This document shows positions 1-11,286 of a stretch of 64,000 nt of DNA, in pieces. The notes under the pieces were generated by a model that worked only from the letters and a program-made list of their open reading frames with translations, did no database searches and had not been told where the DNA came from. The translations under genes were made by a program, and so were the position numbers. This stretch comes from Raphanus sativus (taxonomy: Eukaryota; Streptophyta; Magnoliopsida; Brassicales; Brassicaceae), in the NCBI RefSeq assembly GCF_000801105.2, contig NC_079514.1, positions 51,195,372-51,259,371 of the forward strand. Reading direction: 5' to 3'. How positions within the stretch are numbered: position 1 is the stretch's first letter; each line of letters begins with the position of its first letter.

Positions 1-362
1 TTGACTTAAACGGACCTGTTTCAATTAGAAACACCATTCCAAAACAAAAACCATGCCCAGAACACTCAGTCACATAACAGATCACAAACAAACACTAATG
101 GAACAAATCACCACTTGATCTTACAGAACTATAAGCACAACAAATCCAAGATTCTCGGAACAAACAAAGTACATAAATAATAGGCAACGTATTACACAAG
201 TTGAAGTGAAACCTATTTAGGAAACTGAACAGATTACTCCAAAGAAAGAAAGAAAAAGCAGATATTTTGAGAAGACAAACCTGAACTGATATTACCAGTA
301 GTGGTAGGTGTTGTTGTTGTTGTTGAAGGAGATTTAGATGAAGAAGACCAGCAAAGCCCCAT
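1..362 (-). CDS. Receptor-like cytoplasmic kinase (PBL type), exon 1 only, partial
   Basis: The start codon is at 362-360 and exon 1 runs to 281, where CAG|GTTTGT gives a splice donor; 1-280 is intron and the rest of the gene lies beyond the left edge. The 27 complete codons begin MGLCWSSSSK, followed by a Ser/Thr-rich stretch that ends in GNISS. Gly2 and Cys4 fit N-myristoylation and palmitoylation, as in PBS1-like/BIK1-like kinases of receptor-like cytoplasmic kinase subfamily VII, which signal at the plasma membrane. The wording of this N-terminus resembles the Arabidopsis Kin3/At2g17220 group, but that is from memory. No kinase domain is visible here, so the call rests on the N-terminus and splice site alone. 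Confidence 0.55.
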
Positions 363-1858
363 ACCAACAAACAATATTAAAAGCCAAACTCCTTTTTCTT
401 TCTTTCTCAATTATATAGACATCTATCTCTGTTTATACACTTCTTGTTCTCAGGGTTTTACACAAGTCAAAGAGAAAGAACAAAAAAAGAGGGTGTGAAT
501 CTAAAAACAGAGAGTGCTTTACAAGAAAAGACACAGTGCTAGAGGATGGATAGAGATCGGACAACAGCTACCGTTTAAAACTGGGTGTGAAATGAGCAGA
601 GAGACAAACAAAAAAAGAAGATATGTTTTTCTCCAATTCGACGGCAGAGTAGCTAAACGCAAACAACCATTGATAAAGTAAAGCTATCATATTGGATAAT
701 CCATGAAAAAATACAACCTTTACTTCAAACCCTACCTTTATACTGATGAAACATGCAATCTACAAAACTCTGAGATCGGAAGAAGAACAATTTCCCAAAT
801 TGGAATTCAGTCGAATTCAAGATCAAACAAAAGGATCCCAGAAAGAATCTACAGCTTAATTAATAAAAGAATCAGCAAACCAAAAACAGAAAAAAAATTA
901 ACCAATTTGGCGTTGATGTTTTTGTTTCCAGCGGTGTCCATGATTGTTTATTTGAAGCTCGGAAAATCCTCTGATCAACGAGATTGCAGATGTGAGAAAC
1001 GTATTGACAATCCAAAAAAAAAGGAGAAGAAAGAAAGTGAAGGGAGAAGGACAAAGAGAAGGACGTATCTTAGTTAAAGGACAAAATAAACGTCCCTCAT
1101 ATTTATATCAATTTTTCATTTTTTTAATCCTAATTAAACTTAAGGACGTTCATAAGAATCGCCGATAAAGATGGTCTAACAAAAATATACTAACAGATGA
1201 GAGAGAAAGAAGAAATGCTGAAGAATGCTTATTCCTAAAAAAATTCTGACCAAATGCGAAGAAATCATCTCTACAGCCGTCTTTCATCTATTAGTGCAAT
1301 TATTTTAAAAAATAAAACTAAATACAAATCATTTGTTTTGAAATACTAATATAAATATATAAGATGAGAGATTAAACCAATGTAAAAAGTAAATCACGGA
1401 AACGAAAGAGAGAGAAAGAGAGAGAGACAGGGGATCGGCGTTTGGCCGGCAAAGAGAGAGAGAATTTTATTAATATAAATTTAAACTGTAAAAATTTATA
1501 GCAAAACATTTTTACGAAATTGAAAGTAAATTTCCAAAAGTTTCAATATTATTGATACAAAATACCGCTTTTATTCATCTTATTTTACAATTTTCCACGA
1601 AATCTTACAAAATGCTGATATAATAATTAACATATTTGAAAGGTATAATATTTTATTGCATATTACTTTATAGATTTGTTTCACATTTAACATTTTGCTA
1701 CTAAAAATTAAGAAAAAAAATAAAACATTTTCTTACTACAAATCCAAATCCGTAAAGTATTATCGTCTATCCAAACATCAGTTTATATACAAATCTTTAT
1801 AAAAAGATTGAAATGAAATCTAAAAGAAGAGAAGTGAATAGAAGAAAAATTAACGAAC
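363..1858. other. Leader/promoter side of the kinase gene and AT-rich spacer
   Basis: 363 to about 700 is probably 5' leader and promoter of the minus-strand kinase gene. The rest holds a GA-rich run (about 1395-1460) and AT-rich sequence. Further exons of the F-box gene would be expected at about 1081-1858, but I see no LRR or FBD coding sequence there. Confidence 0.4.
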
Positions 1859-2209
1859 CTTTTCCATTGAACTAGTCAACTGAGCGGATACTTGTTTCCA
1901 AAGTTCGGTGGGGGTTTTATCCAAGATCCTTTTCATATCCAAGACGAAATGAGGTCTCCATTTCCACAAATCCATCCATATTGATGAAAAAATAATTGTC
2001 TTCACCGCTTCTTCAGTGGACAAATTTGAAAGGATCTTTCGTAATAGATTGTCTGGGAGCTCGTTGATACAATCATCGTCCACGATAGGATGTTTTAGCT
2101 TTCTGATTTTTGCATCAGGTGACGATGCTGACGATGATGATGAGTGTCTCTTCATGGCTTTTGAATCAAAGAAAATGACAGAAAAACTAAAGCAAGCGAA
2201 ACTTAACAT
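1859..2209 (-). pseudogene. F-box protein gene fragment (F-box exon only)
   Basis: An open frame from ATG 2209 (or the more typical ATG at 2155, MKRHSSSSSA) contains an F-box: INELPDNLLRKILSNLST, followed by an AVKTIIFSSIWMDLW stretch. This is the form seen in plant F-box/LRR/FBD proteins, which act as substrate receptors of SCF ubiquitin ligases. The frame ends at a plausible donor (AAG|GTTCGT at 1859/1858). No downstream LRR or FBD exon can be found before the kinase gene, so this is probably a truncated copy. In Arabidopsis the RPS13 side of this syntenic block also contains F-box genes, so it may be a decayed ancestral gene rather than a transposed fragment. Confidence 0.5.
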
Positions 2210-3357
2210 TGAGACAATGGGAGATATTAAAAATGAAAATGGGGCTTATGAAGGAATCAATGTTTAGTCATGTGAGTAATTTTATTTCTTTTTGATGTAA
2301 GCTTTAGAGGCAGTTTCCAGCGACCAGACGAGCTGAAGGAGGAATGTGATGAATTTGCATCTTTCTATAGAATCTTAAAATGTGTTCTTTAAGGAGAAGA
2401 ATCGTTTTTATATAATGTGATGACAAGACGGTTAGGTAGTTAGGTTATGGGTGCGGTAATTGGGTTTAGGTAATAGGTAGTTAGGTTAATATATATACGG
2501 GTGCGGTAATTGGATTTAAGGATGTACTTAGGGTTGACATTTGTTTAATCTTTTTCTCACATGTATTACTGCTTGGGGATTTTAACTTTGTTTTTAATAC
2601 TACCATTTAACATAAACGAGATGTTTTATTTCTTTAAGTCTAGGGTTCAGTCGTTTAGATCGAGTTCAAAAATCAAAATATTAAATTGTTGTCTTGCTGA
2701 TTTGGTTTTATAATAGAAACTTTTAAATTTTTTTTTTTTTTGGGATGTGATGTGATGTGTATGTTGAAGACTTAAGCTGAATCATTGGTTATCACTATTT
2801 TCTATCGAGTCTCTCGAAACATTTGTCAATCTGTATATATATTTTTTGTTTGGTTTGGTTAGAGTCCGATAAGAGAAAAACAGATTTGAAGCCTCTTATA
2901 AAAGAAAAACCGGATTTGTATATAAAACCAAAATACGTCAACATTGTATGTCAGCTAAAGTGGTCGGTTTCAAACTTTCAATATATGTTAATAGATTATT
3001 TCCCGATTTAGCGGATAATATCATCTAAATACACTTGATAAAAAAGTTATGTATATATTTGAATTTATAATAATTTTGATAAATTAAATTTGTTGATAAA
3101 GAGTCGAATGAGAAATTTTTGATTGGTTAATAATGAAAAGATAACATTAAATTTTATTTTATTATAATAATAATAATCTTTAAACATTTATCTCGTTATT
3201 ATAAAAAATATAAATAGAAACAACCATATGATTTTTTTTTGTTTTTAAAACTGACTACCATATATGCGTTGTAATATATATCTAATATCTAAGTTTGAAA
3301 AGAATCTACTATAACATAAATTTATTTTTGAATTCTAACCAATAATAATTATTATGT
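2210..3357. other. AT-rich intergenic spacer with a short direct repeat
   Basis: No coding signal. A roughly 45-bp unit containing GTTAGGTAGTTAGGTTA and GGGTGCGGTAATTGG occurs twice in tandem at about 2430-2522, upstream of the F-box fragment. Confidence 0.4.
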
Positions 3358-3389
3358 ATACACTACAAGAAAACAAATAATTAACGAGG

Positions 3390-3860
3390 GCCATTTTCCT
3401 CGTTAATTCCTCGTAAAAGGAGGTTTACGAGGAATTAACGAGGAAAAGCCTTTCGTCGTTTTTCGTCCGTCGTAAAAAAGGATTCGTCGCCATTTCCTCG
3501 TAGTATAGCGAGGTTTCTCTTTCCTCGTAAAGACGAAGTTAATATTTCGTCGTAAGTTCCACGCCCCATTTCCTCGTAAATCACTCGCCTAATTTCCTCG
3601 TACAAACCACGTGAACCTCGCGTCGTTACTTACACGTAAGATCCTTGAAATCATATCCTCGTAAATTCGATGTAATATCCTTGAAAGGATTTCCTCGTAA
3701 AATCGATGTAGAATCGTTGAAAGGTTTTCCTCGTAAAAACCTCGAAAGCCTTTCCTCGTAAAGACCTCGAAAGACTTTCCTCGTAAAAACCTCGAAACTA
3801 TTTCTTCGTAAATTTCTCGGAAACATTTTCGTCGTAAATAACTCGTAGACTTCCATTTTT
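3390..3860. repeat. Left subterminal repeat array of the CACTA element
   Basis: Many diverged, closely spaced copies of CCTCGTAA in both orientations, often inside a longer unit of about 35 bp such as TTTCCTCGTAAAAACCTCGA. In En/Spm the subterminal repeats bind TnpA. That function is inferred here from position and form. Confidence 0.8.
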
Positions 3861-4036
3861 CGAATTAATAAAATATTATTTGATAAATATAATAATTATT
3901 AATTTAACAAAATAAAAATATTTAAATATTGGATTTATAAATAAATTTTAAATAAAATTCACAAGCAACAAAATATTTTATATATAATTAAGTTTTGGAT
4001 TTTATAATACATAAACCGAAAAAAAAACTAAAAAAA

Positions 4037-5896
4037 CTAAGGCTCGTTCATCGCCTCGTAGAATTCCTCGCTCCTCCTCGTAACATCCTCCTCGTTATGT
4101 GTGCCCGATGACTCGCCTGGAATGGGATTTTGTTGTTTCATGTTCCTCAACAAAGCTTCCCATTCCGGATTTGTGGACGCTATAACGTCGATGAAGGCTT
4201 CGAGTCCACTCACACGGCTTTTGGTCGCGCCCAGCTCGGAACGCAACTGAGTGACTTCTTCGGTCTGTCTCTGAGCATAAGATGATGTCGCTCTCGGGAC
4301 ATCATTGACGGAACCGATCCCCAACGTACGTCCCTTTTTCTTAGGGACAACCTTAAAAACAAAAAAATTATATTTGTTAGTTAAATTTAAAAGGGAAATT
4401 TAATCAATTAATAATTAAAAAGATATAATGTTAAAAAATTTACCTCCTCGTAAATCTTATCCACTTCAGTTGTGGATAAGGTAACTGGTAATCCGTCGCC
4501 GGACTGCTGGGTCAGCTGAGTCTGGCGCTCCTCAACCCGAGCAATTACGTTGTTGTAGATTTGCTCGGACTTGCCATCTAAAAACTGGCCCGCCTTGTTT
4601 TTGTGGGTCCGCTCGTAAAGTTCCGGAAGAGTCGGGAGACGTCCCAACTCTTTGGCCTAAAAACATTTAAGAAAATTGTTAGAAATATATTTAATTATAT
4701 TAAAAATAATAATTAAATATTTAATTACGTACCATTTTCAAACGGACACCGGCATGTGGTTTTTGGCCCGTAGAGTGTAGCATCGGGCCGTTACCGTGCT
4801 CGTCTACCGTGTTACGGGCGGCAGAACAAATGTTTGCGATCCTAATGGAGTTAGGATCCTTCCAGTAACGGATGAGGCCGTCCCAAACATCCGTGGTAAG
4901 CTCAGCGGGTTTGCCACGGGTGTACCCCTTGACGATCCAGGCACCCTTCCAGTTGCAAACCGTGTCCGACAAGCGAACTTGCGCCTTTTCGTAAAACGCC
5001 TTCCTCACTCTCTCACTGACCCCGATGGACCAATGATACTTTTGCTGCAAAAAAAAATTAATAATTAGTTAATAAAAAAAAAAATTAATAATTAGTTAAT
5101 AAAAAAAAAATTAATTAATAGAATTACTTACAGCGTAAATCTTGAACCACGTCTTTCGGATGTAGATCGGCGTCAATTTCCAGTTTGGATGCGCCATGGA
5201 GAAGTAACCTTTAATCGTCTCGGTTACATCTGTCGCAAGGGAATTGTCAACCCCAAACCTGGAAAAAAATGAAAATTTAAATTATTTAATGAAGTTATAA
5301 ATTAAATTAATTATTTAAAAAATACACTTACCATAAAGTCCCGTCGGGTCTGTCGGGGTCTATGATTGGTAAACCAGCTCTGCCTGGCATACCAAGAATA
5401 TCCTCGACAGTGTACTGCGAGAACGGAACAGTAGGTGGCACCATGAGATCGGGATGAACAGCGGCGGGGATCTCAGGAGGAGCCATCGGAGGAACCATCG
5501 GTTGAGCCATCGGCTGAGCCATCGGCTGAGCCATCGGCTGAGGCTGAGCCATCGGAGGAGGAATCGGAGGGAAGAAATGCTGAGTCTCGGGAACAGACTC
5601 CTGATCTGAAGAACCTGAACCGCCGGCACCTGAAGAAGAACCTGGCGGGTCTAACTGACTACCAGGCTCACCGAATATCTCCCTGTAGTGAGCAGTAAGC
5701 ATGCGCTGGCGAACCTGCAAAAATATATTTTTTTGAGATTATGATCATCAATAATTAAAAAGCTATCATCAATAATTTAAAAATCTATCTAACAAACATA
5801 AAATCCGTAAACCTATCTAAATTCTCTAAACTAACCACCTAAATTAACCACCTATCTAAATTGTCTAAACTAATAAAGGGGGCGAGGAAATTACCA
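4037..5896 (-). CDS. CACTA TnpA-like protein (plant transposase Ptta/En/Spm, Transposase_24 family)
   Basis: Probable exons are ATG 5896-5894, then 5714-5332, 5258-5132, 5044-4733, 4656-4444 and 4351-4037. All have GT-AG borders and join in frame to 450 aa. The first exon would be just the start codon; without it, translation could begin at [10 protein letters not shown] in exon 2. The N-terminal third is Pro/Gln/Met-rich with a tandem MAQP motif. It is followed by a conserved block ([32 protein letters not shown]) typical of Transposase_24, and a C-terminal coiled coil ([20 protein letters not shown]). Such proteins are thought to bind subterminal repeats and act with the TNP2 transposase. 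It lies downstream of the transposase on the same strand. Confidence 0.8.
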
Positions 5897-7074
5897 TTTT
5901 CGGAGGAGAGAGGAATGGGAAAGGAGTTAGAGACGAAATGGGGAGGAAGTGGAGAGGAAGTTGGGAGGAATGGACAGTGTGAGGTTTGTGAGGTTGTATA
6001 TATAAGTTACGGAGGTCTCGCAATTTCCTCGTAAGTTTACGAGGAATTAAAGAGGCCCGTGTTCCTCTTTCTCGTAAAAACCTCGTAAGCTTACGAGGAA
6101 ATTGCGAGGCCCGTCCCAAATTAAACGATAAATTAGCGAGGCCCGTCTTTTTGTTACTCGTAAAACCCTCGTAACATTACGAGGAAATTGCGAGGCCCGT
6201 CCCAAATAAAACGATGAAATTTCGAGGCCCGTCTTTCTGTTCCTCGTAAATGCTTCGTAAGTTACGAGTTATTAACGAGGTTATTTTCTAAACCTCTAAA
6301 CTCTAAACCCCAAACCTTAAACCCCATCTTTCTTATATTCTACTTCATATATTCATAACATATCAAACCTCAAAATTTATAACCACAATTCTTTAACTTC
6401 TAATATCAATCTCTTCTTCCTAATTTAAACTTATACAAAATCAAATTATTTATTTAAATATAATCATTTGAAGATTTGAAAATATAATCTTTTGAAGATT
6501 TAAAAATATAATCTTTTGAAGATTTGAAAATATAATCATTTGAAGATTGAAAATATAATCTTTTGAAGATTTAAAAATATAATCTTTTGAAGATTTGAAA
6601 ATTATTAATGGGGTTTGGAGTTTGGGATTTAGACAAAAGAGATAAGAAAGATGGGGTTTGGGGTTTAGGGTTTAGGGGTTTAGACAACATATCTCGTTAA
6701 AACCTCGTAAACCTACGAGGAAATAACGAGGAAATAAAAAAAAAAAAAAGCCTCGTTAATTCCACGTAAGCTTACGAGGTCGTTACGACGATTTGTGCTT
6801 ACGTGGAATTAACGAGGCCCGTGTATTTCTTTTTTTCTACTTTCCTCGTTATTTCGTCGTAAATTACGAGGAATTAACGAGGTTTTCTTTCTAAACCTCT
6901 AAAATCAAAAACCCCAAACCACAAACACCATCTTTCCTATCTTCTACTCTTCATATTCCAATCCCAAACCTCAATCCTTTATTTTTCATTCAAAACCTCA
7001 AACTCAATATTTTTTTTTATAATCGAATCACATGCATTAAGTCTGAAAATCAATCATATTAAAACACAAATACA
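5897..7074 (-). promoter_or_regulatory. Intergenic/promoter region between the two CACTA genes
   Basis: This lies upstream of the TnpA-like gene and downstream of the transposase stop. Two clusters of the same ACGAGGAAAT/CCTCGTAA motifs as in the element's ends occur at about 6010-6280 and 6690-6890. Between them are a 24-25-bp tandem repeat and mirror copies of a CTAAACCCCAAACC block. In En/Spm, TnpA binds such motifs and can regulate its own promoter; that role is inferred here. Confidence 0.5.
6457..6603. repeat. 24-25-bp tandem repeat, about six copies
   Basis: The unit AATATAATCTTTTGAAGATT plus TTGAA is repeated about six times with small changes (CTTTTGAAG/CATTTGAAG). Each unit contains the short palindrome TCTTTTGAAGA. 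It sits inside the CACTA intergenic region. Confidence 0.8.
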
Positions 7075-10000
7075 TCAATCAGATACATTTTCGTCATCAC
7101 TAGAAACATCATCATTTTCATTAAACTCGTCTTCAACAGCTTCATCTGTGCCATCGTCGGTAAGATCTTCATACTCATGATTATGCGGATCAATGAGAAG
7201 AATGTCATCAATTTGTTGTTCAGGTTCCTCGACTTCATTTATCTGTTCTTCTTGCAATGGTGGTTCTTCTCCACTTATGATTCGTCCTCGAGGTGTAACT
7301 TTGATCACGGATAACCAATTTATTCCCGATTCTCTCATCCGAGGGTATGGAAGGTAGCTAACTTGATCTGCTTGTGAAGCTAAGATGAAAGGCTCGAATT
7401 TGTTGTACCTGAAAATAAAGAAAACATAGAAATAAGCTTATTCTACTCATGTATGCCAAATAAAGAATTTGTTGTACCTTCTTCCACCATTGACATCAAC
7501 TACACCGAATTTGTTAAACCGAACACCTCTGTTGACGACGGGGTCGAACCACTCACATTTGAAGAGGACGCATTTCAGCTTCAATATCCCTGGAAATTCC
7601 ACTTCGATAATCTCTGTCAAGATACCGTAGAAATCGGTTTCCCCTTTCACACATATTCCATAGTTACTGGTTGCCCGCTGTCTACCATACTCATATGTGT
7701 GAAAAGTATAGCCTCGTGTGAAATACATCTGTGAAGTGGTGACCTTTACATGTGGAGATTGAATTACTTCATGTAACCACTTAGGATAATCTGCATCGTC
7801 GTCAAAATCAACCTGCAAAAACAAAGTGAACGTTAAAATACAAATCATTTATGAATAAAGAGTTTGAGTTAATACCTGACTCTTCAACCATTTTATAAAG
7901 TGTTGATCTTTCCTTTTGTCTACGTCAGTTGTGGATATACCAGGGAATGTTTCTTCGACTTGTGAAACAAATAGGCTGTAAAATCACTTTTTATATTAAT
8001 TAATATTTGGCAATTATATATATGTGTTAATTTATATATACGTGTCCATTTATGTTACCTTTCAAAATAACGAATCAATGGATCCTCACAATTAAGTAGA
8101 ATATAGGTGTGTGCACTATGAGCGTCTTCTTCACTCGACCACCAAACCTCTTTTGATTTTCCACCCAGTCGCCCAATCTGGCTAAAGATGTCTGGAACAC
8201 CAGCAACTGCGTATGTTGGCGCGACACCACCATCATCATATCTCCTTGGAGCTCTTTTCCGAGTACGTACTTTTGACGCAAAGTAGTACGATGTGAAGTG
8301 AGAAGTTTCTTCCGTCAAACTTCCAGCAATTATAGAACCTTCAACCTTTGCAAGGTTCTTTGCTTTTCCCTTCAAATATTTCATGGCTCGCTCATACTGA
8401 TACATCCATCCGTAATGTACAGGTCCACGAAGCAATGCCTCATATGGAAGGTGGACAGCTAGATGCTCCATTACGTCAAAAAACCCAGGAGGAAATATCT
8501 TCTCCAAGTTGCACAATAAGATGGGAATGTTCTCTTGAAGCTGTTCCACGACTTCTACTTTAAGGGTGCGGGTGCTCAGATCCCTGAAAAATGCTCCAAT
8601 GCCTTGTATATTCCAAAAACAATTATACACATATTAGTCATATATATTTCAAACTAAATCATTATATATAAAATAACTGCAATAATAAATATAGTACCTG
8701 CAAGTGCTTCATGTACGTTTGTAGGAAGTAGCTCCGCAAAAGCAAAGGGAAGTAGTCGTTGCATAAAGACATGACAGTCATGACTCTTCATCCCAGAGAA
8801 CTTTTGACCCTTTTCAACGCATCTAGACAGATTTGAAACATACCCATCGGGGAATTTCACTTCTGATGCTACCCAGTTGAACAACACCGACTTTTTTTCT
8901 GAAGACAATCTGAATATCGGAACAGGAACTTGCCCATTGCTGTTTATATGTAACTCGCTTCTTGAGCAAATATCCGGCAAGTCTAACCTTGATTTTATGT
9001 TGTCTTTTGTCTTCCCCGGGACATTCAATATTGTATTCATGATGTTCTCAAAGAAATTCTTCTCTATATGCATCACATCGAGGTTGTGGCGCAGAAGAAG
9101 ATCCTTCCAATATGGCAACTCCCAAAATATACTCTTCTTGTGCCAGTTGTGATGAACACCGTAAGAATCAGGCATATTAGGGGGAACATGCCAATTACCA
9201 CCACGAGGAACTGTTTCCAAAACTCCATAGTAATCGAGTTGCTTTTCAGTTTCTTCTCCAGTTAAATATGGAGGAGGAGTGTCTCTCACAACCCTTTTGT
9301 GCCTAAACAATGTCTTGTTTCTTCGGTACGGATGGCCAATGGGAAGAAATCTACGATGACAATCGAACCAACTTGTCTTCCTCCCATTCTTCAGTTGAAA
9401 CGCATCTGTCGCTCCATTACAATATGGACAAGCTAATCTCCCATGTGTAGTCCATCCCGACAACATCCCATAGGCAGGAAAGTCACTTATGGTCCACAAA
9501 AGCATCGCTCGCATCGTGAAATTCGTCTTCGTTGAGCAGTCATACGTCCTCTCCCCTGTTGACCACAAATCCTTCAACTCTTTTATCAGTGGTTGCAGGA
9601 AAACATCCAGCGACCTTTTAGGATGTTTCGGACCAGGTATTAATATGGTCAAGAATAGCAACTCCCGTTGCATGCACATCTCCGGTGGCAGGTTGTATGG
9701 CGTAAGAAAGACTGGCCACAATGAATATTGTCTCCCTGACATTCCGAATGGACTAAATCCATCTGTGCATAATCCGAGATACACATTCCGGATATTGCTA
9801 GCGAATTCCGGATATACTTTGTTAAAATGTTTCCAGGCTCTTGCATCTGATGGATGTGTCATCTCACCATCCGTCTGAGTATGCTCGGCATGCCATCTCA
9901 TCTTTCCAGCAGTCTGCTCTGATTGGTACAATCTTTTCAATCTGTCTGTAATTGGTAGGTACCACATCCTTTGGTACGGTACCCTATTACGTCCCCGTCC

Positions 10001-10807
10001 TTGCGGCTTGAATCGTGGCTTCTTGCAGAATCGACATTCTTCTAACTTCTCATCATTTCCCCAGTAGATCATGCAGTTGTCGATGCAAACATCTATCATC
10101 TCCGAAGGCAACCCAAGACTATACACCAGTTTCTGAATCTCATAATAAGAATCAGCAGACACATTGTCTTCCGGCAAATACTCTTTGAACAAGTCTGCCC
10201 ATTCATTCATGCAACTTTCCGGTAGATTGTGATCAGTTTTAATATTCATCATTCTAGCAGCCAACGACAATTTAGAGAGACCTTCTCTACAACCACTGTA
10301 AAGTGGTTGATTCGCCGCATTTAACATTTCATAAAACTTTTTTGCATCTATGTTAGGTTCTTCATCTTCATCATGAGCTACAAATGCATCAGTTACCATA
10401 TCATGAACCCTATCAAAATCTACCATCTGCTCCTCCTGATGGTAACTAGGTTCATTATGCAAATGAAGAGCAACCGGTTCTTCCTGAAAATTGCTATTAC
10501 TACTACTAGCTTCATTCTGATCATAATTATTATAACCTTCTCCATGTTGAAACCAGATATAGTAATTTGGCGTGAAACCTCTATTTATTAAATGCTTCCA
10601 AACATTTTCACGATTTGCCAATTTCGAATTGTTGCATTTCCGACATGGACAGAACATCTTACCGCTTTCTAGGGCGAGCGGTGTGGAATCTGCTTGATGC
10701 ATAAATGTCTCCAGTCCCGCAATGTATTCTTTCGTCACTCTCCCGTTAGCATCTCTATGCATATACATCCACCTCCGCAACTCGTAGACATTCCCAGAGC
10801 CTGACAT
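7075..10807 (-). CDS. CACTA transposase, TNP2/TnpD type
   Basis: Five exons are visible: 10807-8698, 8602-8059, 7975-7876, 7812-7478 and 7408-7075. All have GT-AG borders and join in frame to 1140 aa. The start ATG gives MSGSGNVYELRRWMY. Order of domains: an N-terminal transposase-associated segment with CPCRKCNN near residue 50, the Transposase_21 core (about 250-620, including LDVMHIEKNFFENIMNTI), a DUF4218-like block (GAFFRDLSTRTLKVE onward), then a DUF4216-like block (KCEWFDP). The C-terminus contains PFILASQADQVSYLPYPR and an acidic tail. This protein cuts and joins element ends at the TIRs. No frameshift or stop is seen. Exact spans of the Pfam domains were not computed. Confidence 0.9.
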
Positions 10808-11283
10808 TTTTTTCCTTTCACGTTTTTCTTTTTTTTTCTTGTTGGTGTGTTTAAAATGATGTTGAAACTTCCATATTTATAGAAAATTTTCGAATCTGGT
10901 AGTTGAAGTTTTGCGATGAATTTGCGAGGAAAAGGTAGGTAGCAAAAAAAAACGTGCTTTAAAATTCTTCGTTAAGTTCACGTATATCATTTCCTCGTAA
11001 AGGTGACGTAAATTTACGTTGATTTAACGAGGAAATTATATTTCCAGTTTTCCTCGTAAAGATAATGCAAGCTTTACGTGGTTTTGACGAGGAAAATGTA
11101 TTTCCTCGTAAAGACCACGTAAAGTTACGTGGGCTTTACGACGAAATGTTATCTTCGTTAGTTTACGAGAAAATAACGAGGTTTATTTCTTTCGTTGTAA
11201 ATTCCTCGTAAGTTCCTCGTACATTTACGAGGATTATATTTCCTCGTTAACTTTCCTCGCCAAAATGCTGTTTTCTTGTAGTG
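10808..11283. repeat. Right subterminal repeats and promoter end of the CACTA element
   Basis: Holds the transposase leader (about 10808-10910) and repeated TTTCCTCGTAAA/TTTACGAGGA motifs up to the terminal TIR. The transposase promoter is therefore embedded in the repeat array, as in En/Spm. Confidence 0.7.
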
Positions 11284-11286
11284 ATA

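Larger units (their letters stand above)
3361..11283 (-). mobile_element. Complete CACTA (En/Spm-type) DNA transposon, 7,923 bp
   Basis: The ends are perfect 15-bp terminal inverted repeats, CACTACAAGAAAACA at 3361-3375 and its complement at 11269-11283. The element is flanked by a 3-bp target duplication, ATA, at 3358-3360 and 11284-11286, which is typical of CACTA elements. Both subterminal regions (about 3390-3860 and 10920-11270) are packed with variants of TTTCCTCGTAAA and ACGAGGAAAT, the expected transposase-binding repeats. Two minus-strand genes fill the interior: a TNP2-type transposase and a TnpA/Transposase_24-type gene. Both splice in frame with no stop, so the copy looks recent and potentially autonomous. 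The TIR resembles that of the Brassica oleracea Bot1 family (recalled, not compared). Confidence 0.93.

Noticed and set aside
703..1077. Plus-strand 124-codon frame
   Set aside because: Lys/Arg-rich, low complexity, no family signature; overlaps the kinase leader/promoter region.
3400..3860. CRISPR-like spaced repeats
   Set aside because: Plant nuclear DNA; the spaced motifs are CACTA subterminal repeats in both orientations.
4796..5068. Plus-strand 90-codon frame inside the CACTA element
   Set aside because: Antisense shadow of a TnpA-like exon.
6650..6690. Telomere-like GGGTTTAGGG repeat
   Set aside because: Short and imperfect; part of a mirrored block internal to the CACTA element, not an interstitial telomere array.
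9489..9878. Plus-strand 129-codon frame
   Set aside because: Antisense of the transposase core exon.
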